Source: Nocardioides turkmenicus
GTDB taxonomy: Bacteria > Actinomycetota > Actinomycetes > Propionibacteriales > Nocardioidaceae
Direction: 5' to 3'
Length of the DNA stretch: 64,000 bases
NCBI RefSeq assembly: GCF_011045035.1
Contig: NZ_JAALAA010000004.1
Coordinates: 235,373 to 299,372 of the forward strand
Within the stretch, counting starts at the first letter, position 1, and each line of letters opens with the position of its first letter. The notes under the pieces were generated by a model, which was given only the letters and a program-made list of their open reading frames with translations, ran no database searches and was not told the origin of the DNA. This document shows, piece after piece, positions 43,745-52,196 of this stretch. The translations under genes were made by a program, and so were the position numbers.

Positions 43745-44529
43745 CCGCCGAAGCCTCCGTCCGCGTGCACGACGCTGCCGTTGAGGGCGGCGCCCTCGGT
43801 TGAGCAGCAGAGCGCGATGGCCGCGGCGACCTCGTCGGGGGCGAGCGGCCGGCGCAGCAGCTGGTGGGCGGCCAGGTCGTCCACGGTGGTGCCGGGGTAG
43901 AGGGCAGCGGTCTGCCGCAGCATGTCCGTCGAGGTCGCCCCCGGCGAGACCGCGACGGCGGTGACACCCGTGCCGACGAGGTCGGCGGCGAGGCCCTTCA
44001 CCGCACCGACGACGGCATGCTTGACCATCGTGTAGCCGGCGAGCCGGAACAGGCCGTGGCTGCCGGCCGCCGAGGCGACGGCGACGAACCGGCAGCGCGT
44101 CGGGTCCGGGCCGCGCAGCATGGCGGGCACGGCCGCCGAGGCGAGGTTCCAGACACCCTTCGCGTCGGTGTCCCACAGCAGCTCGAGCTCGTCGTCCGGC
44201 GTCTCCCACAACGGCCTGCCGCCGGCGACCACAGCGGCGGCGCCCACCGCGACGTCGACGTGCCCCCAGCGTTCCTCGGCGCTCGTCACGGCGGCGACCA
44301 GCGCCTCACGGTCCCGGACGTCGGCGACGTACGTCCCGACCTCGGGCCACCCGGCGGCGACGGCCTCTAGGTCGTCCGGCGTGGGCGTGGGGTAGGGCGC
44401 CGCGTCCGGCCCGGCGCAGGCGTCGACCGCGAGCACGGCGTAGCCGGCGGCGGCCAGCCGGCGGACCGTGGCCGCGCCGATGCCGCGAGCGGCTCCGGTG
44501 ACCACGGCCACCGGCCGGGAGGTGCTCAT
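43741..44529 (-). CDS. Mycofactocin-coupled SDR family oxidoreductase
   Basis: The 262-residue short-chain dehydrogenase has TGAARGIGAATV (11-22) for NAD, the active-site Ser in VAVASAAGSHGLF and YTMVKHA (Tyr-x3-Lys). It lies inside the mft operon between mftE and mftF with overlaps on both sides, a place typical of the SDR subfamilies that hold NAD(H) without exchange and use mycofactocin as redox partner. The substrate is unknown, probably a secondary alcohol or ketone. The TM-VKHA sequence carries the invariant catalytic Lys. Confidence 0.9.
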   Translation of the reverse strand: MSTSRPVAVVTGAARGIGAATVRRLAAAGYAVLAVDACAGPDAAPYPTPTPDDLEAVAAGWPEVGTYVADVRDREALVAAVTSAEERWGHVDVAVGAAAVVAGGRPLWETPDDELELLWDTDAKGVWNLASAAVPAMLRGPDPTRCRFVAVASAAGSHGLFRLAGYTMVKHAVVGAVKGLAADLVGTGVTAVAVSPGATSTDMLRQTAALYPGTTVDDLAAHQLLRRPLAPDEVAAAIALCCSTEGAALNGSVVHADGGFGG

Positions 44530-45221
44530 CCCACTGCCACGCCGCCGGGAGCCAGCACGCCCATGGTGGTCTGCTCGATCATCGTGGCCAGCGACTCCGC
44601 TCCCTCCGCCGCCGTGGCGCCGGTCGGGTCGCCGAGGACACCGTTGGCGGAGACCGCCGCGACGCCGCTTGCCCGCATCGCCGGCAGGATCTCGGCGAGC
44701 GGCCTGGTGTCACCGGGCTCGGCCAGATCCAGGCGTACCGACTCGGGGCGCAGGTGCAGCATCAGCGACGTCTCGGTGCGGCCGGCGTGCAGGTCGAACT
44801 CCTCGGTGCGGCACGGCAGCCAGCAGGCGGCCTGCCGCTCGAAGGCGAGCTGGTTGACGGCGCTGGTCAGCGCGGCGGCGTTGCCGCCGTGGCCGTTGAC
44901 GAGCACGACCCGCTCCGCCCAGGTGCGGGCCGAGCGGACCAGCTCGACCACGACCAGGTGGAGCACATCGCTCCCGATCGACACGGTGCCGGCGAAGGAC
45001 TGGTGCTCGCCGCTGGAGCCGATCGCGATCGGCGGCGCCACCCAGCTCTCGACGCCCTGCTCCGCGAGCCGGTCAGCCACCCCCTGCGTGACCGCCGATG
45101 CGATGGTGGTGTCCGTGTCGAAGGGCAGGTGCGGCCCGTGCTGCTCGAGCGAGCCCACCGGCACCAGCAGGACCGTGCCCCGGCGCACCTGCGGCCAGGT
45201 GGCGTCACCCAGTGCGTACAT
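44526..45221 (-). CDS. mftE: Mycofactocin precursor peptide peptidase MftE
   Basis: The 231-residue protein is of the creatininase family, with metal ligands in VGSLEQHGPHLPFDTDT, GSSGEHQSFAGTVS and VNGHGGN, and the acidic ligand in RTEEFDLHAGRTETS. MftE cleaves the MftC-modified MftA to release the C-terminal Val-Tyr-derived core (AHDP). Its ATG lies inside the end of mftD (17-bp overlap), so the two are coupled. The SDR gene overlaps its stop. Confidence 0.95.
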   Translation of the reverse strand: MYALGDATWPQVRRGTVLLVPVGSLEQHGPHLPFDTDTTIASAVTQGVADRLAEQGVESWVAPPIAIGSSGEHQSFAGTVSIGSDVLHLVVVELVRSARTWAERVVLVNGHGGNAAALTSAVNQLAFERQAACWLPCRTEEFDLHAGRTETSLMLHLRPESVRLDLAEPGDTRPLAEILPAMRASGVAAVSANGVLGDPTGATAAEGAESLATMIEQTTMGVLAPGGVAVG

Positions 45222-46407
45222 GAAAGCCGTCCGGGACGATCAGGTGCTCCGGCTGCAGCTCGGCGACCGACCCGACGGCGAGCCCCCGCAGGGCCGAGTC
45301 GATACCGCCGCTGAGCACGTCGAGGACGTTCTCGACCCCGGCCTGGCCGTTGGCCGCCAGCCCCCAGAGGTAGGCCCGGCCGATCAGCACCGCCTTCGCG
45401 CCGAGCGCGAGCGCCTTGACGACGTCGGAGCCGCGGCGTACGCCGCCGTCCATCACCACGTCGACCTGGTCGCCGACGCGGTCGGCGATCGGCTTGAGCA
45501 TCCGGATCGCGGCCGGGGTGCCGTCGAGGTTGTTCCCGCCGTGGTTGGAGACCGAGATGCCCGCGACCCCGGCGTCCACGGCACGCATCGCGTCGTCGAC
45601 CCGACACACGCCCTTCAGCACGAACGGCGTGCCGCTGATCTGGTGCCACTGCTCACGCATCCAGGCGACGTCGTCCCAGGTCGGCGGCGGGGTGGTCATC
45701 CACTCGTAGTAGGCACCGAAGAACGTCGGCGCGGTCCCGCCCGGCGGCGCGAGGTTGGGCGCGGTGAGGTCGGGGAAGGAGCCCGTACGCCCGAACTGCC
45801 ACGCCCACCGGGGCCGGGCCGCGACCTGCGGCGCCAGCCGCAGCATCGTGCGCAGGTCGACATTCTCGGGGATCTCCGGGCTGCCCCAGTCGCGGCCGAT
45901 CGAGAACGACCAGTCGAGGGTGGCGATCAGCCCCTGGGCACCGGCGTCGTGCGCCCGCTGCATGCGCTCGACCATGGTGTCGCGGTCGCCTGTCCAGTAC
46001 ATCTGGAAGAACGTCGTCGCGCCGGTCGCGGTGACCTCCTCCACGGACCTGGAGGCGAAGTTGGACAGCCCCATGATGGTGCCGCGGGCCGCGGCGGCCC
46101 GGGCGACCGCGACCTCACCGTCGGGGTGCACCGCCTGGACCCCGGTGGGGCTGATCAGGACCGGCAACGGGATGGCGTGGCCGAAGACGGTCGTGCCGAG
46201 GTCACGCTGGGCGTGCTGCCCGACGACATGGGGTGCCCAGCCGAGGTCGGCGAAGGCGTCCTGGTTGGCGGTCATGCTCTGGCCGCGCTCGGATCCGGCG
46301 ACCAGCGCACCGTAGACCGGCTTCGGCAGCCGGCGGCGGGCCCGCTCCTGGGCCACCGCGACCGACTCGAACCACGGGTTCCGCCTCCACGGGTTCTCGA
46401 GCTTCAT
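45205..46407 (-). CDS. mftD: Mycofactocin system FMN-dependent dehydrogenase MftD
   Basis: The 400-residue TIM-barrel protein belongs to the alpha-hydroxyacid oxidase/LldD family: PVLISPTGVQAVHPDGEVAVA, FVLKGVCRVDDAMRAVDAG, SNHGGNNLDGTPAA (catalytic His) and VVMDGGVRRGSDVVKALALGA for FMN. MftD oxidatively deaminates the AHDP intermediate to pre-mycofactocin, the redox-active form. Start ATG overlaps the mftC stop (ATGA). The length fits the family (about 390-400). Confidence 0.95.
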   Translation of the reverse strand: MKLENPWRRNPWFESVAVAQERARRRLPKPVYGALVAGSERGQSMTANQDAFADLGWAPHVVGQHAQRDLGTTVFGHAIPLPVLISPTGVQAVHPDGEVAVARAAAARGTIMGLSNFASRSVEEVTATGATTFFQMYWTGDRDTMVERMQRAHDAGAQGLIATLDWSFSIGRDWGSPEIPENVDLRTMLRLAPQVAARPRWAWQFGRTGSFPDLTAPNLAPPGGTAPTFFGAYYEWMTTPPPTWDDVAWMREQWHQISGTPFVLKGVCRVDDAMRAVDAGVAGISVSNHGGNNLDGTPAAIRMLKPIADRVGDQVDVVMDGGVRRGSDVVKALALGAKAVLIGRAYLWGLAANGQAGVENVLDVLSGGIDSALRGLAVGSVAELQPEHLIVPDGFHVRTG

Positions 46408-47636
46408 GACAGGTCACCTCCGGCGAGCGGGTCCTCGTTGCAGGCGGAGACGGGGCGCCGCCTGGTGGCACCGAGATTGAGCAGCACCGGCGCGTTGCGG
46501 CTGGCCTGGCTGCGGGAGTGGTCCTTGCTCGCCGGCGGCACGAGCCGGTCGCCGGCGAGCGCCGTCTCGCCGTAGCCCTGGACGCACTCCGGGTCCGGGC
46601 CGTCGAGCGGCAGCCCGGTGAAGAACTTGGCGGCCATGCAGCCGCCACGGCAGGCGTCGAAGAACTGGCACTTCGTGCACGCACCACCGGTCTGCGGCGA
46701 GCGCAGCTCGGTGAACAGGTCGGAGGACTGCCAGACTTCCTGGAACCCGCCCTCGCCGAGCAGGTTGCCGGCCAGGAACTGGTCGTGGATCGCGAACGGG
46801 CAGGCGTAGACGTCGCCGACCGGGTCGATCAGGCACACCACCCGCCCGGCGCCGCACAGGTTGAGGCCCGGGAGCGACTCGCCGTAGGCGGCCAGGTGGA
46901 AGAAGGAGTCGCCGGTGAGGACGTTGTCGCCGTGCGCCATCAGCCAGTCGTAGAGCTCCCGCTGCTGCGCAGGTGTGGGGTGCAGCTCGTCCCAGACGTC
47001 GGCTCCGCGACCCGAGGGACGCAGCCGGGTGAGGCGCAGGGTGGCGCCGTACTCGTCGGCGATGGCCTTGAAGTCGTCGAGCTGGCCGATGTTCTCCCGG
47101 GTGCAGACCACGGAGATCTTGGCGTCGGAGAAGCCGGCGTCGCGGAGGTTCGCCAGCGCCTTGAGCGCGGTGTCGTACGAACCCGCTCCGCGGACGCGGT
47201 CGTTGACCTCCGCCGTCGCGCCGTCCAGGGAGATCTGTACGTCGACATAGTCCGTCGAGGCCAGGAACTCGGCCCGCTCCGGGGTGATCCGGAAGCCGTT
47301 GGTGGAGAACTTCACGCCGACCTGGTGATCGACGGCGTACTCCACCAGCTCCCAGAAGTCGGGGCGGATCGTCGGCTCGCCGCCGCCGATGTTCACGTAG
47401 AAGATCTGCATGCGCTGCAGCTCGTCGATGACTGCCTTGCACTGCTCGGTGCTGAGCTCGCGCGGGTCACGGCGACCCGAGCTCGACAGGCAATGGGCGC
47501 ACTCGAGGTTGCAGGCGTACGTCAGCTCCCAGGTCAGGCAGATCGGGGCGTCGAGGCCGAACTCGAACTGCTCGACGAGGCTGCCGCCTGCGGGACGGGC
47601 CTGGGGAGTGATGGGGCGTTCAGGTGCGATGGTCAC
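46404..47636 (-). CDS. mftC: Mycofactocin radical SAM maturase MftC
   Basis: The 410-residue enzyme has the radical SAM cluster CNLECAHC (Cys42, 46, 49), GGGEPTIRPDF and a C-terminal SPASM region (CGAGRVVCLIDPVGDVYACPF, CTKCQFFDACRGGC). It decarboxylates the C-terminal Tyr of MftA and then makes the Val-Tyr carbon-carbon bond. I choose GTG at 47634-47636, which overlaps the mftB stop (GTGA) and has AGGAGG upstream. The mature core VTIAPERPITP is normal; the longer frame upstream is shadow sequence. Confidence 0.95.
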   Translation of the reverse strand: MTIAPERPITPQARPAGGSLVEQFEFGLDAPICLTWELTYACNLECAHCLSSSGRRDPRELSTEQCKAVIDELQRMQIFYVNIGGGEPTIRPDFWELVEYAVDHQVGVKFSTNGFRITPERAEFLASTDYVDVQISLDGATAEVNDRVRGAGSYDTALKALANLRDAGFSDAKISVVCTRENIGQLDDFKAIADEYGATLRLTRLRPSGRGADVWDELHPTPAQQRELYDWLMAHGDNVLTGDSFFHLAAYGESLPGLNLCGAGRVVCLIDPVGDVYACPFAIHDQFLAGNLLGEGGFQEVWQSSDLFTELRSPQTGGACTKCQFFDACRGGCMAAKFFTGLPLDGPDPECVQGYGETALAGDRLVPPASKDHSRSQASRNAPVLLNLGATRRRPVSACNEDPLAGGDLS

Positions 47637-47917
47637 ACTGCCTCCTGGTGGCGGGGGCGGATCATGTCGGTCTCGGCGAGGGCGCGGAGCGCCGCTGCGT
47701 ACGCCTCGTGCTGATCCGGAGGGATGCCGGCGGCTTCGAGCGCGCCGCTGAGACGAGGGTGCTGCTCGAGGAGCCGCACCACCTCGACCAACTCCGGCCG
47801 CTTGAGGAAGGTCAGCTTCCGGTTGCCGAAGTGGTAGGCGAGAGCCCCGAAGGGCTCGGGACGCAGCGCCACCGAGGGCGACAGCGTCCACGGCTCCTCG
47901 AGCATGCGATCGGACAT
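47633..47917 (-). CDS. mftB: Mycofactocin RiPP recognition chaperone MftB
   Basis: The 94-residue PqqD-like protein (MLEEPWTLSPSVALRPEPFGALAYH, then RKLTFLKRPELVEVVRLL) binds the MftA leader and presents it to MftC. ATG at 47915-47917 shares one base with the mftA stop (TGATG), and its stop overlaps the mftC GTG. Length agrees with the family (about 95). Confidence 0.94.
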   Translation of the reverse strand: MSDRMLEEPWTLSPSVALRPEPFGALAYHFGNRKLTFLKRPELVEVVRLLEQHPRLSGALEAAGIPPDQHEAYAAALRALAETDMIRPRHQEAV

Positions 47918-48021
47918 CAGTAGACGCCGCACATTCCGTCGATCGAGACCTCCTCGATGAGGTCCTCGGTGGCGACGTCACTGGCGATGTCGACCGGGTT
48001 CGACTCGTTCTGGGGTTCCAT
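47917..48021 (-). CDS. mftA: Mycofactocin precursor peptide MftA
   Basis: A 34-codon gene with ATG at 48019-48021 and AGAGGAGC just upstream. The peptide begins MEPQNESNPVDIASDV and ends in the invariant mycofactocin core IDGMCGVY, whose last two residues, Val33 and Tyr34, become the cofactor. The leader ATEDLIEEVS is the MftB recognition part. First gene of the run mftABCDE-SDR-mftF. Too short for usual gene callers, but certain by its core and neighbours. Confidence 0.97.
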   Translation of the reverse strand: MEPQNESNPVDIASDVATEDLIEEVSIDGMCGVY

Positions 48022-48080
48022 CTGCTGCTCCTCTCACGTGGTGACCGTTCGCACGTTAGTGACGGCGTGAGCGGAGCAAC

Positions 48081-48096
48081 CTCCCCGATCGGAGAG
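48081..48096. promoter_or_regulatory. Palindrome upstream of mftA
   Basis: CTCCCCGATCGGAGAG is palindromic at 14 of 16 positions and lies 60 bp upstream of the mftA start, with TAACGT (minus strand, near 48054-48059) as a possible -10. It is a candidate site for a regulator of the mycofactocin operon; no mftR gene lies next to it. Confidence 0.4.
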
Positions 48097-48110
48097 TCTT
48101 GCGGGCAGGA

Positions 48111-49040
48111 TCAGGGAGGTGTCGCGACCCCCGGTCGGGGCACCACGTTGAGCAGCGGGCGCCCCTCGGCGAAGCGCCGCAGCTGCTCGGCCACGAGGCG
48201 CTCGGCGCGCGGGTAGAAGGTCGCCGCGCCGCCGCCGACGTGCGGCGTGACGATCGCCCCCGGCGCCGACCAGAGCGGGTGGTCGGCGGGGAGCGGCTCT
48301 GGGTCGACGACGTCGAGCGCGGCCCACAGCCGGCCGGTGGCGAGCTCGGCGAGGAGCGCGTCGGTGTCGAGGGTGCGGCCCCGGCCGATGTTCACCACCA
48401 GCGCGCCGTCGGGCAGCAGCGCGAGCTGCTCGGCGCCGATCAGGCCGATCGTGCCGGGGTTCTCCGGGAGCGTGAGCGCCACGATGTCGGCGGTCGGCAG
48501 CAGGGCGGGCAGCTCGTCCACGCCGTGCACCTCCCGGTCGGCGTCCGCCCTGGACGCGACCCGCACCACCTCGGCCTCGCACGCAAGCAGCCGCTGCTCG
48601 AGCGCGGCGCCGATCGACCCGTACCCGACGATCACGACCCGCGAGTCGGCCAGCGACCGGGTGTGCTCCGGCTGCCAGCGGCCGGCGTCCTGGTCGCGCA
48701 CCCAGCGGGGCAGCTCCCGTTGCGCCGCGAGGATCAGGCCGAGCCCGTGCTCGGCGGCGCTGGCGTCGTGCAGGCCCCGCCCGTTGCAGAGCGTGACCTC
48801 GGGACCGATGAGCGGGAGCACCTTCTCCACCCCCGCGCTCAGGCTCTGTACGGCACGGAGCGCGGGCATCCGCGGCAGCAGGTCCCGTCCGGCGCTCTTG
48901 CCGTACGGGAGCACGTAGAGCTCCACGTCGGAGACGTCGGCCGGTGGAGCGCCGGTGCCGTCGTAGATCTCCACCCGCAGTCCGTCCGGCCAGCCGCCCA
49001 TCTGGTCCTCGAGGTGTGCCCACGGCACGAGTACGCGCAT
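48111..49040 (-). CDS. D-2-hydroxyacid dehydrogenase family protein
   Basis: The 309-residue NAD-binding protein has VVIVGYGSIGAALEQRL (nucleotide fold), VNIGRGRTLDTDAL, DVVDPEPLPADHPLW and TPHVGGGAATF with the catalytic His. It should reduce a 2-keto acid or oxidise a D-2-hydroxyacid. I prefer ATG at 49038-49040, with AAAGGA about ten bases upstream and MRVLVPWAH as the natural start; an ATG at 49067 overlapping the kinase stop is the alternative. Last gene of a sugar-acid operon with the kinase, FAH-family protein and MFS transporter. 89 bp upstream of mftA on the same strand. Confidence 0.9.
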   Translation of the reverse strand: MRVLVPWAHLEDQMGGWPDGLRVEIYDGTGAPPADVSDVELYVLPYGKSAGRDLLPRMPALRAVQSLSAGVEKVLPLIGPEVTLCNGRGLHDASAAEHGLGLILAAQRELPRWVRDQDAGRWQPEHTRSLADSRVVIVGYGSIGAALEQRLLACEAEVVRVASRADADREVHGVDELPALLPTADIVALTLPENPGTIGLIGAEQLALLPDGALVVNIGRGRTLDTDALLAELATGRLWAALDVVDPEPLPADHPLWSAPGAIVTPHVGGGAATFYPRAERLVAEQLRRFAEGRPLLNVVPRPGVATPP

Positions 49041-49063
49041 CGAGTCGGTTCCTTTCACTGATG

Positions 49064-50029
49064 TCATGCGGCCACCGATCCGGTCGCCAGGAAGCGGTCC
49101 AGCCGCTCCCGGCCCGGCAGGCCGTCCTTGTCGCCGGCGGAGGTGGTGGCCAGGGCACCCACCGCGGCGGCCCGCTCGAGCGCCGAGCCGATCTCCAGCC
49201 CGTCCAGGTGGGCACTGATCAGGCCGGCGGCGAAGCCGTCGCCGGCCCCGACGGTGTCCATCACGTCGACCTCGAAAGCGGGCTGCCGGACCGTGCCGTC
49301 CGGGCCGAACGCGACGGCCCCCTCACAGCCGTTCTTCACGACCACCCGGGTGACGCCGGAGGCGAGATAGTGCTCGGCGATACGCGCCGGGTCGCCGTGG
49401 CCGGTCAGCACCCGACCCTCCTCGACACCCGGCAGCACCCAGTCGGCGAGCGCCGCGACCTCGTTGACGACCGCGACCATCTCCTGCTCGCTCGCCCACA
49501 GCGACGGCCGCAGGTTCGGGTCGAACGACACGCTCGCGCCGCCCGCCCGAGCCGCCGCCACCGCCTGGAAGGCGAAGTCGCGCGCCGTCTCGGAGATCGC
49601 CAGCGGGATGCCGGTCAGGTGGAGGTGTCGCGCCGAGGAGACGTACGTCCCCATCGGCTCGCTCCACGCCAGCCGGCTCCCCGCGGACCCGCGCCGGAAG
49701 TAGACCACCTCCGGGTCGCCCCCGTCGGCCCGCGACTTCAGCTGGAAGCCGGTGGGTGCGCTGTCGTCGAAATCGACCCGCGTCAGGTCGATCCCGCAGC
49801 TGCGGAGCTCCTCCTCGACGAACAGGCCGAGCGGGTCGTCGCCCAGATGCCCGACCCAGCCGGACCGATGTCCGAGCCGAGCCAGGCCGGTCGCGACATT
49901 GGTCTCCGCCCCGGCGGTCGCCTGCACGAATGTCCTCGCCCGGTGCAGCGGCCCGCTCTCCTGGGCGACGAACATGGCCATCGCCTCACCGAAGGTGACC
50001 GCATCCAAGCCGGTGTCGATGCCGGTCAT
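49064..50029 (-). CDS. PfkB family sugar kinase (2-keto-3-deoxygluconate kinase-like)
   Basis: The 321-residue ribokinase-fold protein has GEAMAMFV, GAETNVATGLARLG near the N-terminus and the C-terminal anion-hole motif DTVGAGDGFAAG (catalytic Asp). The N-terminal pattern GEAMAMF and FRRGSAGSRL resemble 2-dehydro-3-deoxygluconokinases. It phosphorylates a keto-deoxy sugar acid. Overlaps the FAH-family gene (ATGA) and is followed by the D-2-hydroxyacid dehydrogenase. Confidence 0.88.
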   Translation of the reverse strand: MTGIDTGLDAVTFGEAMAMFVAQESGPLHRARTFVQATAGAETNVATGLARLGHRSGWVGHLGDDPLGLFVEEELRSCGIDLTRVDFDDSAPTGFQLKSRADGGDPEVVYFRRGSAGSRLAWSEPMGTYVSSARHLHLTGIPLAISETARDFAFQAVAAARAGGASVSFDPNLRPSLWASEQEMVAVVNEVAALADWVLPGVEEGRVLTGHGDPARIAEHYLASGVTRVVVKNGCEGAVAFGPDGTVRQPAFEVDVMDTVGAGDGFAAGLISAHLDGLEIGSALERAAAVGALATTSAGDKDGLPGRERLDRFLATGSVAA

Positions 50030-50769
50030 GCCGCACCTCTCTCCGTACGCCGCCCATGAACGCCCTCGACCACCGGGTTGACCAGCTCCCCGATGCCCGC
50101 GACGCTCGCCGTCACCTGCTGTCCGGGCCGGATCTCGAGGCTGGCGCCGGGGGCGCCGGTCAGGATCACGTCGCCCGGCCCGAGCGGCAGGAAGCCGCTG
50201 ACCCATGCCACCACCTCGGCGACGCCTCTCGCCAGCTGGCCCGTGTCCGCCGCTGGTGCGACCTCGTCGTCGACCGCGAGACCCACGGCAGCACCGGCCG
50301 GTTCGAGATCGGTCTCGATCCAGGGGCCCAGCGGGGTGAACCCCCGCTGCCCCTTGGCCTGCGTCCACAGCGAGTCCTGGGCCTGCAGGTCGCGCCCGGT
50401 GACGTCGTTGGCGACCGTGTAGCCCAGCACCGTGCCGGCGCGACCGATCACGACCGCGACCTCGGCCTCCGCGTGGACCAGCCCGAGGTCGGCCGCGACC
50501 GGCACCGGCTCGCCGGGTCCGATCACCGACCGGGACGGCTTGAGGAACGCCTGCGGCGGCAGCAGCCGGTCGCCCGGCCCGGTGTTGTGCGCCATCCCGA
50601 CCACCGTGCGCGGCTCGACCGGGGCCAGCAGCCGGGCCTCGGCACCAGGCACCCACCGGTCCAGGCAGCGGATCTCGTCGGCGTACACGTCCTCGATCAG
50701 CCGGTAGCCCTCAGCCTCGGCCACCGCATGGTCGATCCCGCCAGCATGCTCGATCCGGGCGATCCTCAT
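50026..50769 (-). CDS. Fumarylacetoacetate hydrolase family protein
   Basis: The 247-residue protein has the FAH core: HAEAEVAVVIGR (metal acid ligands), GYTVANDVTGRDLQ, WTQAKGQRGFTPLGPWI and DVILTGAPGA. The family hydrolyses or decarboxylates beta-keto acids, or dehydrates sugar acids such as 2,4-didehydro-3-deoxy-rhamnonate. With a KDG-type kinase next to it, a sugar-acid pathway is the best guess. ATG overlaps the transporter stop. Confidence 0.88.
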   Translation of the reverse strand: MRIARIEHAGGIDHAVAEAEGYRLIEDVYADEIRCLDRWVPGAEARLLAPVEPRTVVGMAHNTGPGDRLLPPQAFLKPSRSVIGPGEPVPVAADLGLVHAEAEVAVVIGRAGTVLGYTVANDVTGRDLQAQDSLWTQAKGQRGFTPLGPWIETDLEPAGAAVGLAVDDEVAPAADTGQLARGVAEVVAWVSGFLPLGPGDVILTGAPGASLEIRPGQQVTASVAGIGELVNPVVEGVHGRRTERGAA

Positions 50770-52061
50770 CGAGCCGGCTCCGGCGCAGCCTCGGCAGCGG
50801 GCGCCTTGACCAGCAGCATCACCACGGCCGACAGCGCCAGGCAGCCCGCCATCAGCAGGAACGACGCAGCGGTGCTCCCGGTGGTGCCGTTCAGCCAGCC
50901 GACCAGGTAGCTGCCCGCGAACCCGCCGAGCGCACCGAAGGAGTTGATCAGCGCGATCGCCGCCCCGGCGACGTTCCGCGGCAGGAACTCCGGGATCTGC
51001 GCGAAGTAGGGACCGTAGGGCGCGTACATCGCGCCGCCGGCGAGGGTGAGCAGGATGAAGGAGAACCAGAACTGGTCGGGCCCGAGCAGGTAGGACCCGT
51101 AGAAGGCGACCGCGCCCACCAGCAGCCACGGCCACACGAACCGACCCCGCGTCCCGGCGCGGTCCGAAGCGCGGCTGTTGACGATCATCAGCACCACCGC
51201 GAGGACGTACGGGATCCCGGAGATGAGGCCGGACATCCCGATGCCCTCGCCGGAGGCGGCCTTCACGATCGAGGGCAGCCAGAAGACGAAGCCGTAGACG
51301 CCGACGCTCCACAGGAAGTACTGCAGCGAGAGCAGGATGACGTTGCGCGAGCGGAAGGCCTCGCCGTAGCCCTTGACCGGGGTCAGCGCCCGCTGCTCGT
51401 GGTTGAGCTGCTCGACGACCGCGTCGCGCTCGGCGGGGTTGAGCCACGTCGCCTGCTCGGGGTGGTCGCTGACCATGGCCCGGAAGACGAACGCCCAGGC
51501 GACCGCGGGCAGACCCTCGATGATGAACATCCACCGCCAGTCGGTCGCCTCGATGAGGAAGCCGGACACGACCGTCAGCCACAGCACGGTGACCGGGTTG
51601 CCGAGGATGAGGAAGGTGTTGGCACGTCCGCGCTCGCGGCTGGTGAACCAGTGGCTGAGGAAGATCACCATCGCCGGCAGCACCGCGGCCTCGACGACGC
51701 CGATCAGGAAGCGTACGACGATCAGAGCCGTCGCCGAGCTGAGCAGGCCCTGCACCGAGGCGAGCAGGCCCCAGGCGATCAGGCTCCAGAAGATCAGCGA
51801 CCGTACGCTGCGCCGCTCGGCGTAGATCGCTCCCGGGATCTGGAAGACGAAGTAGCCGAGGAAGAACGCCGCACCGATGAGCGCGGAGACCGCCGGGGTG
51901 ATGGCCAGGTCCTCCTCCATGCCGCCGGCGATGCCGATGGAGAAGTTGGAGCGGTCGAGGTAGGCGAGGCTGTAGGTGATGAAGACGATAGGCAGCAGCC
52001 GCGCCCAGCGCTGCGTGCCCAACGTCGCGCCTGAGTCGGCGCGGAGATCGGAGGTGGTCAT
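50766..52061 (-). CDS. MFS transporter, anion:cation symporter (ACS) family
   Basis: The 431-residue transporter has 12 hydrophobic segments, with YSLAYLDRSNFSIGIAGGM in helix 1 and GAFFLGYFVFQIPGAIYAERRSVR as motif A, typical of sugar-acid/tartrate/phthalate symporters (ExuT, RhmT, GudP group). It probably imports the sugar acid used by the downstream kinase and FAH-family enzyme. First gene of the operon and divergent from the IclR regulator. Confidence 0.92.
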   Translation of the reverse strand: MTTSDLRADSGATLGTQRWARLLPIVFITYSLAYLDRSNFSIGIAGGMEEDLAITPAVSALIGAAFFLGYFVFQIPGAIYAERRSVRSLIFWSLIAWGLLASVQGLLSSATALIVVRFLIGVVEAAVLPAMVIFLSHWFTSRERGRANTFLILGNPVTVLWLTVVSGFLIEATDWRWMFIIEGLPAVAWAFVFRAMVSDHPEQATWLNPAERDAVVEQLNHEQRALTPVKGYGEAFRSRNVILLSLQYFLWSVGVYGFVFWLPSIVKAASGEGIGMSGLISGIPYVLAVVLMIVNSRASDRAGTRGRFVWPWLLVGAVAFYGSYLLGPDQFWFSFILLTLAGGAMYAPYGPYFAQIPEFLPRNVAGAAIALINSFGALGGFAGSYLVGWLNGTTGSTAASFLLMAGCLALSAVVMLLVKAPAAEAAPEPAR

Positions 52062-52149
52062 CGGGGGTCCTTTCGATCACTCCCGCGTGGCGGAAGTCAC
52101 TTTCACCATGCGAGTGTGGCGGCGGCCACATCACCTCGTCAACGAGTTC

Positions 52150-52186
52150 CTTCCATCTTTCAGATATCGCTTCCACGATATGGAAG
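52150..52186. promoter_or_regulatory. IclR operator candidate
   Basis: CTTCCAT (52150-52156) and ATGGAAG (52180-52186) form a wide dyad with a further GATATCG/CGATAT pair inside, in the 135-bp divergent region and 11 bp before the IclR start. Position and symmetry fit autoregulation by the IclR protein. Confidence 0.5.
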
Positions 52187-52196
52187 AATCGACGCC

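Noticed and set aside
48111..52061. The sugar-acid operon as part of the mycofactocin operon
   Set aside because: Same strand and only 89 bp before mftA, but with its own IclR regulator and unrelated enzymes; a palindrome and possible promoter lie in the gap.
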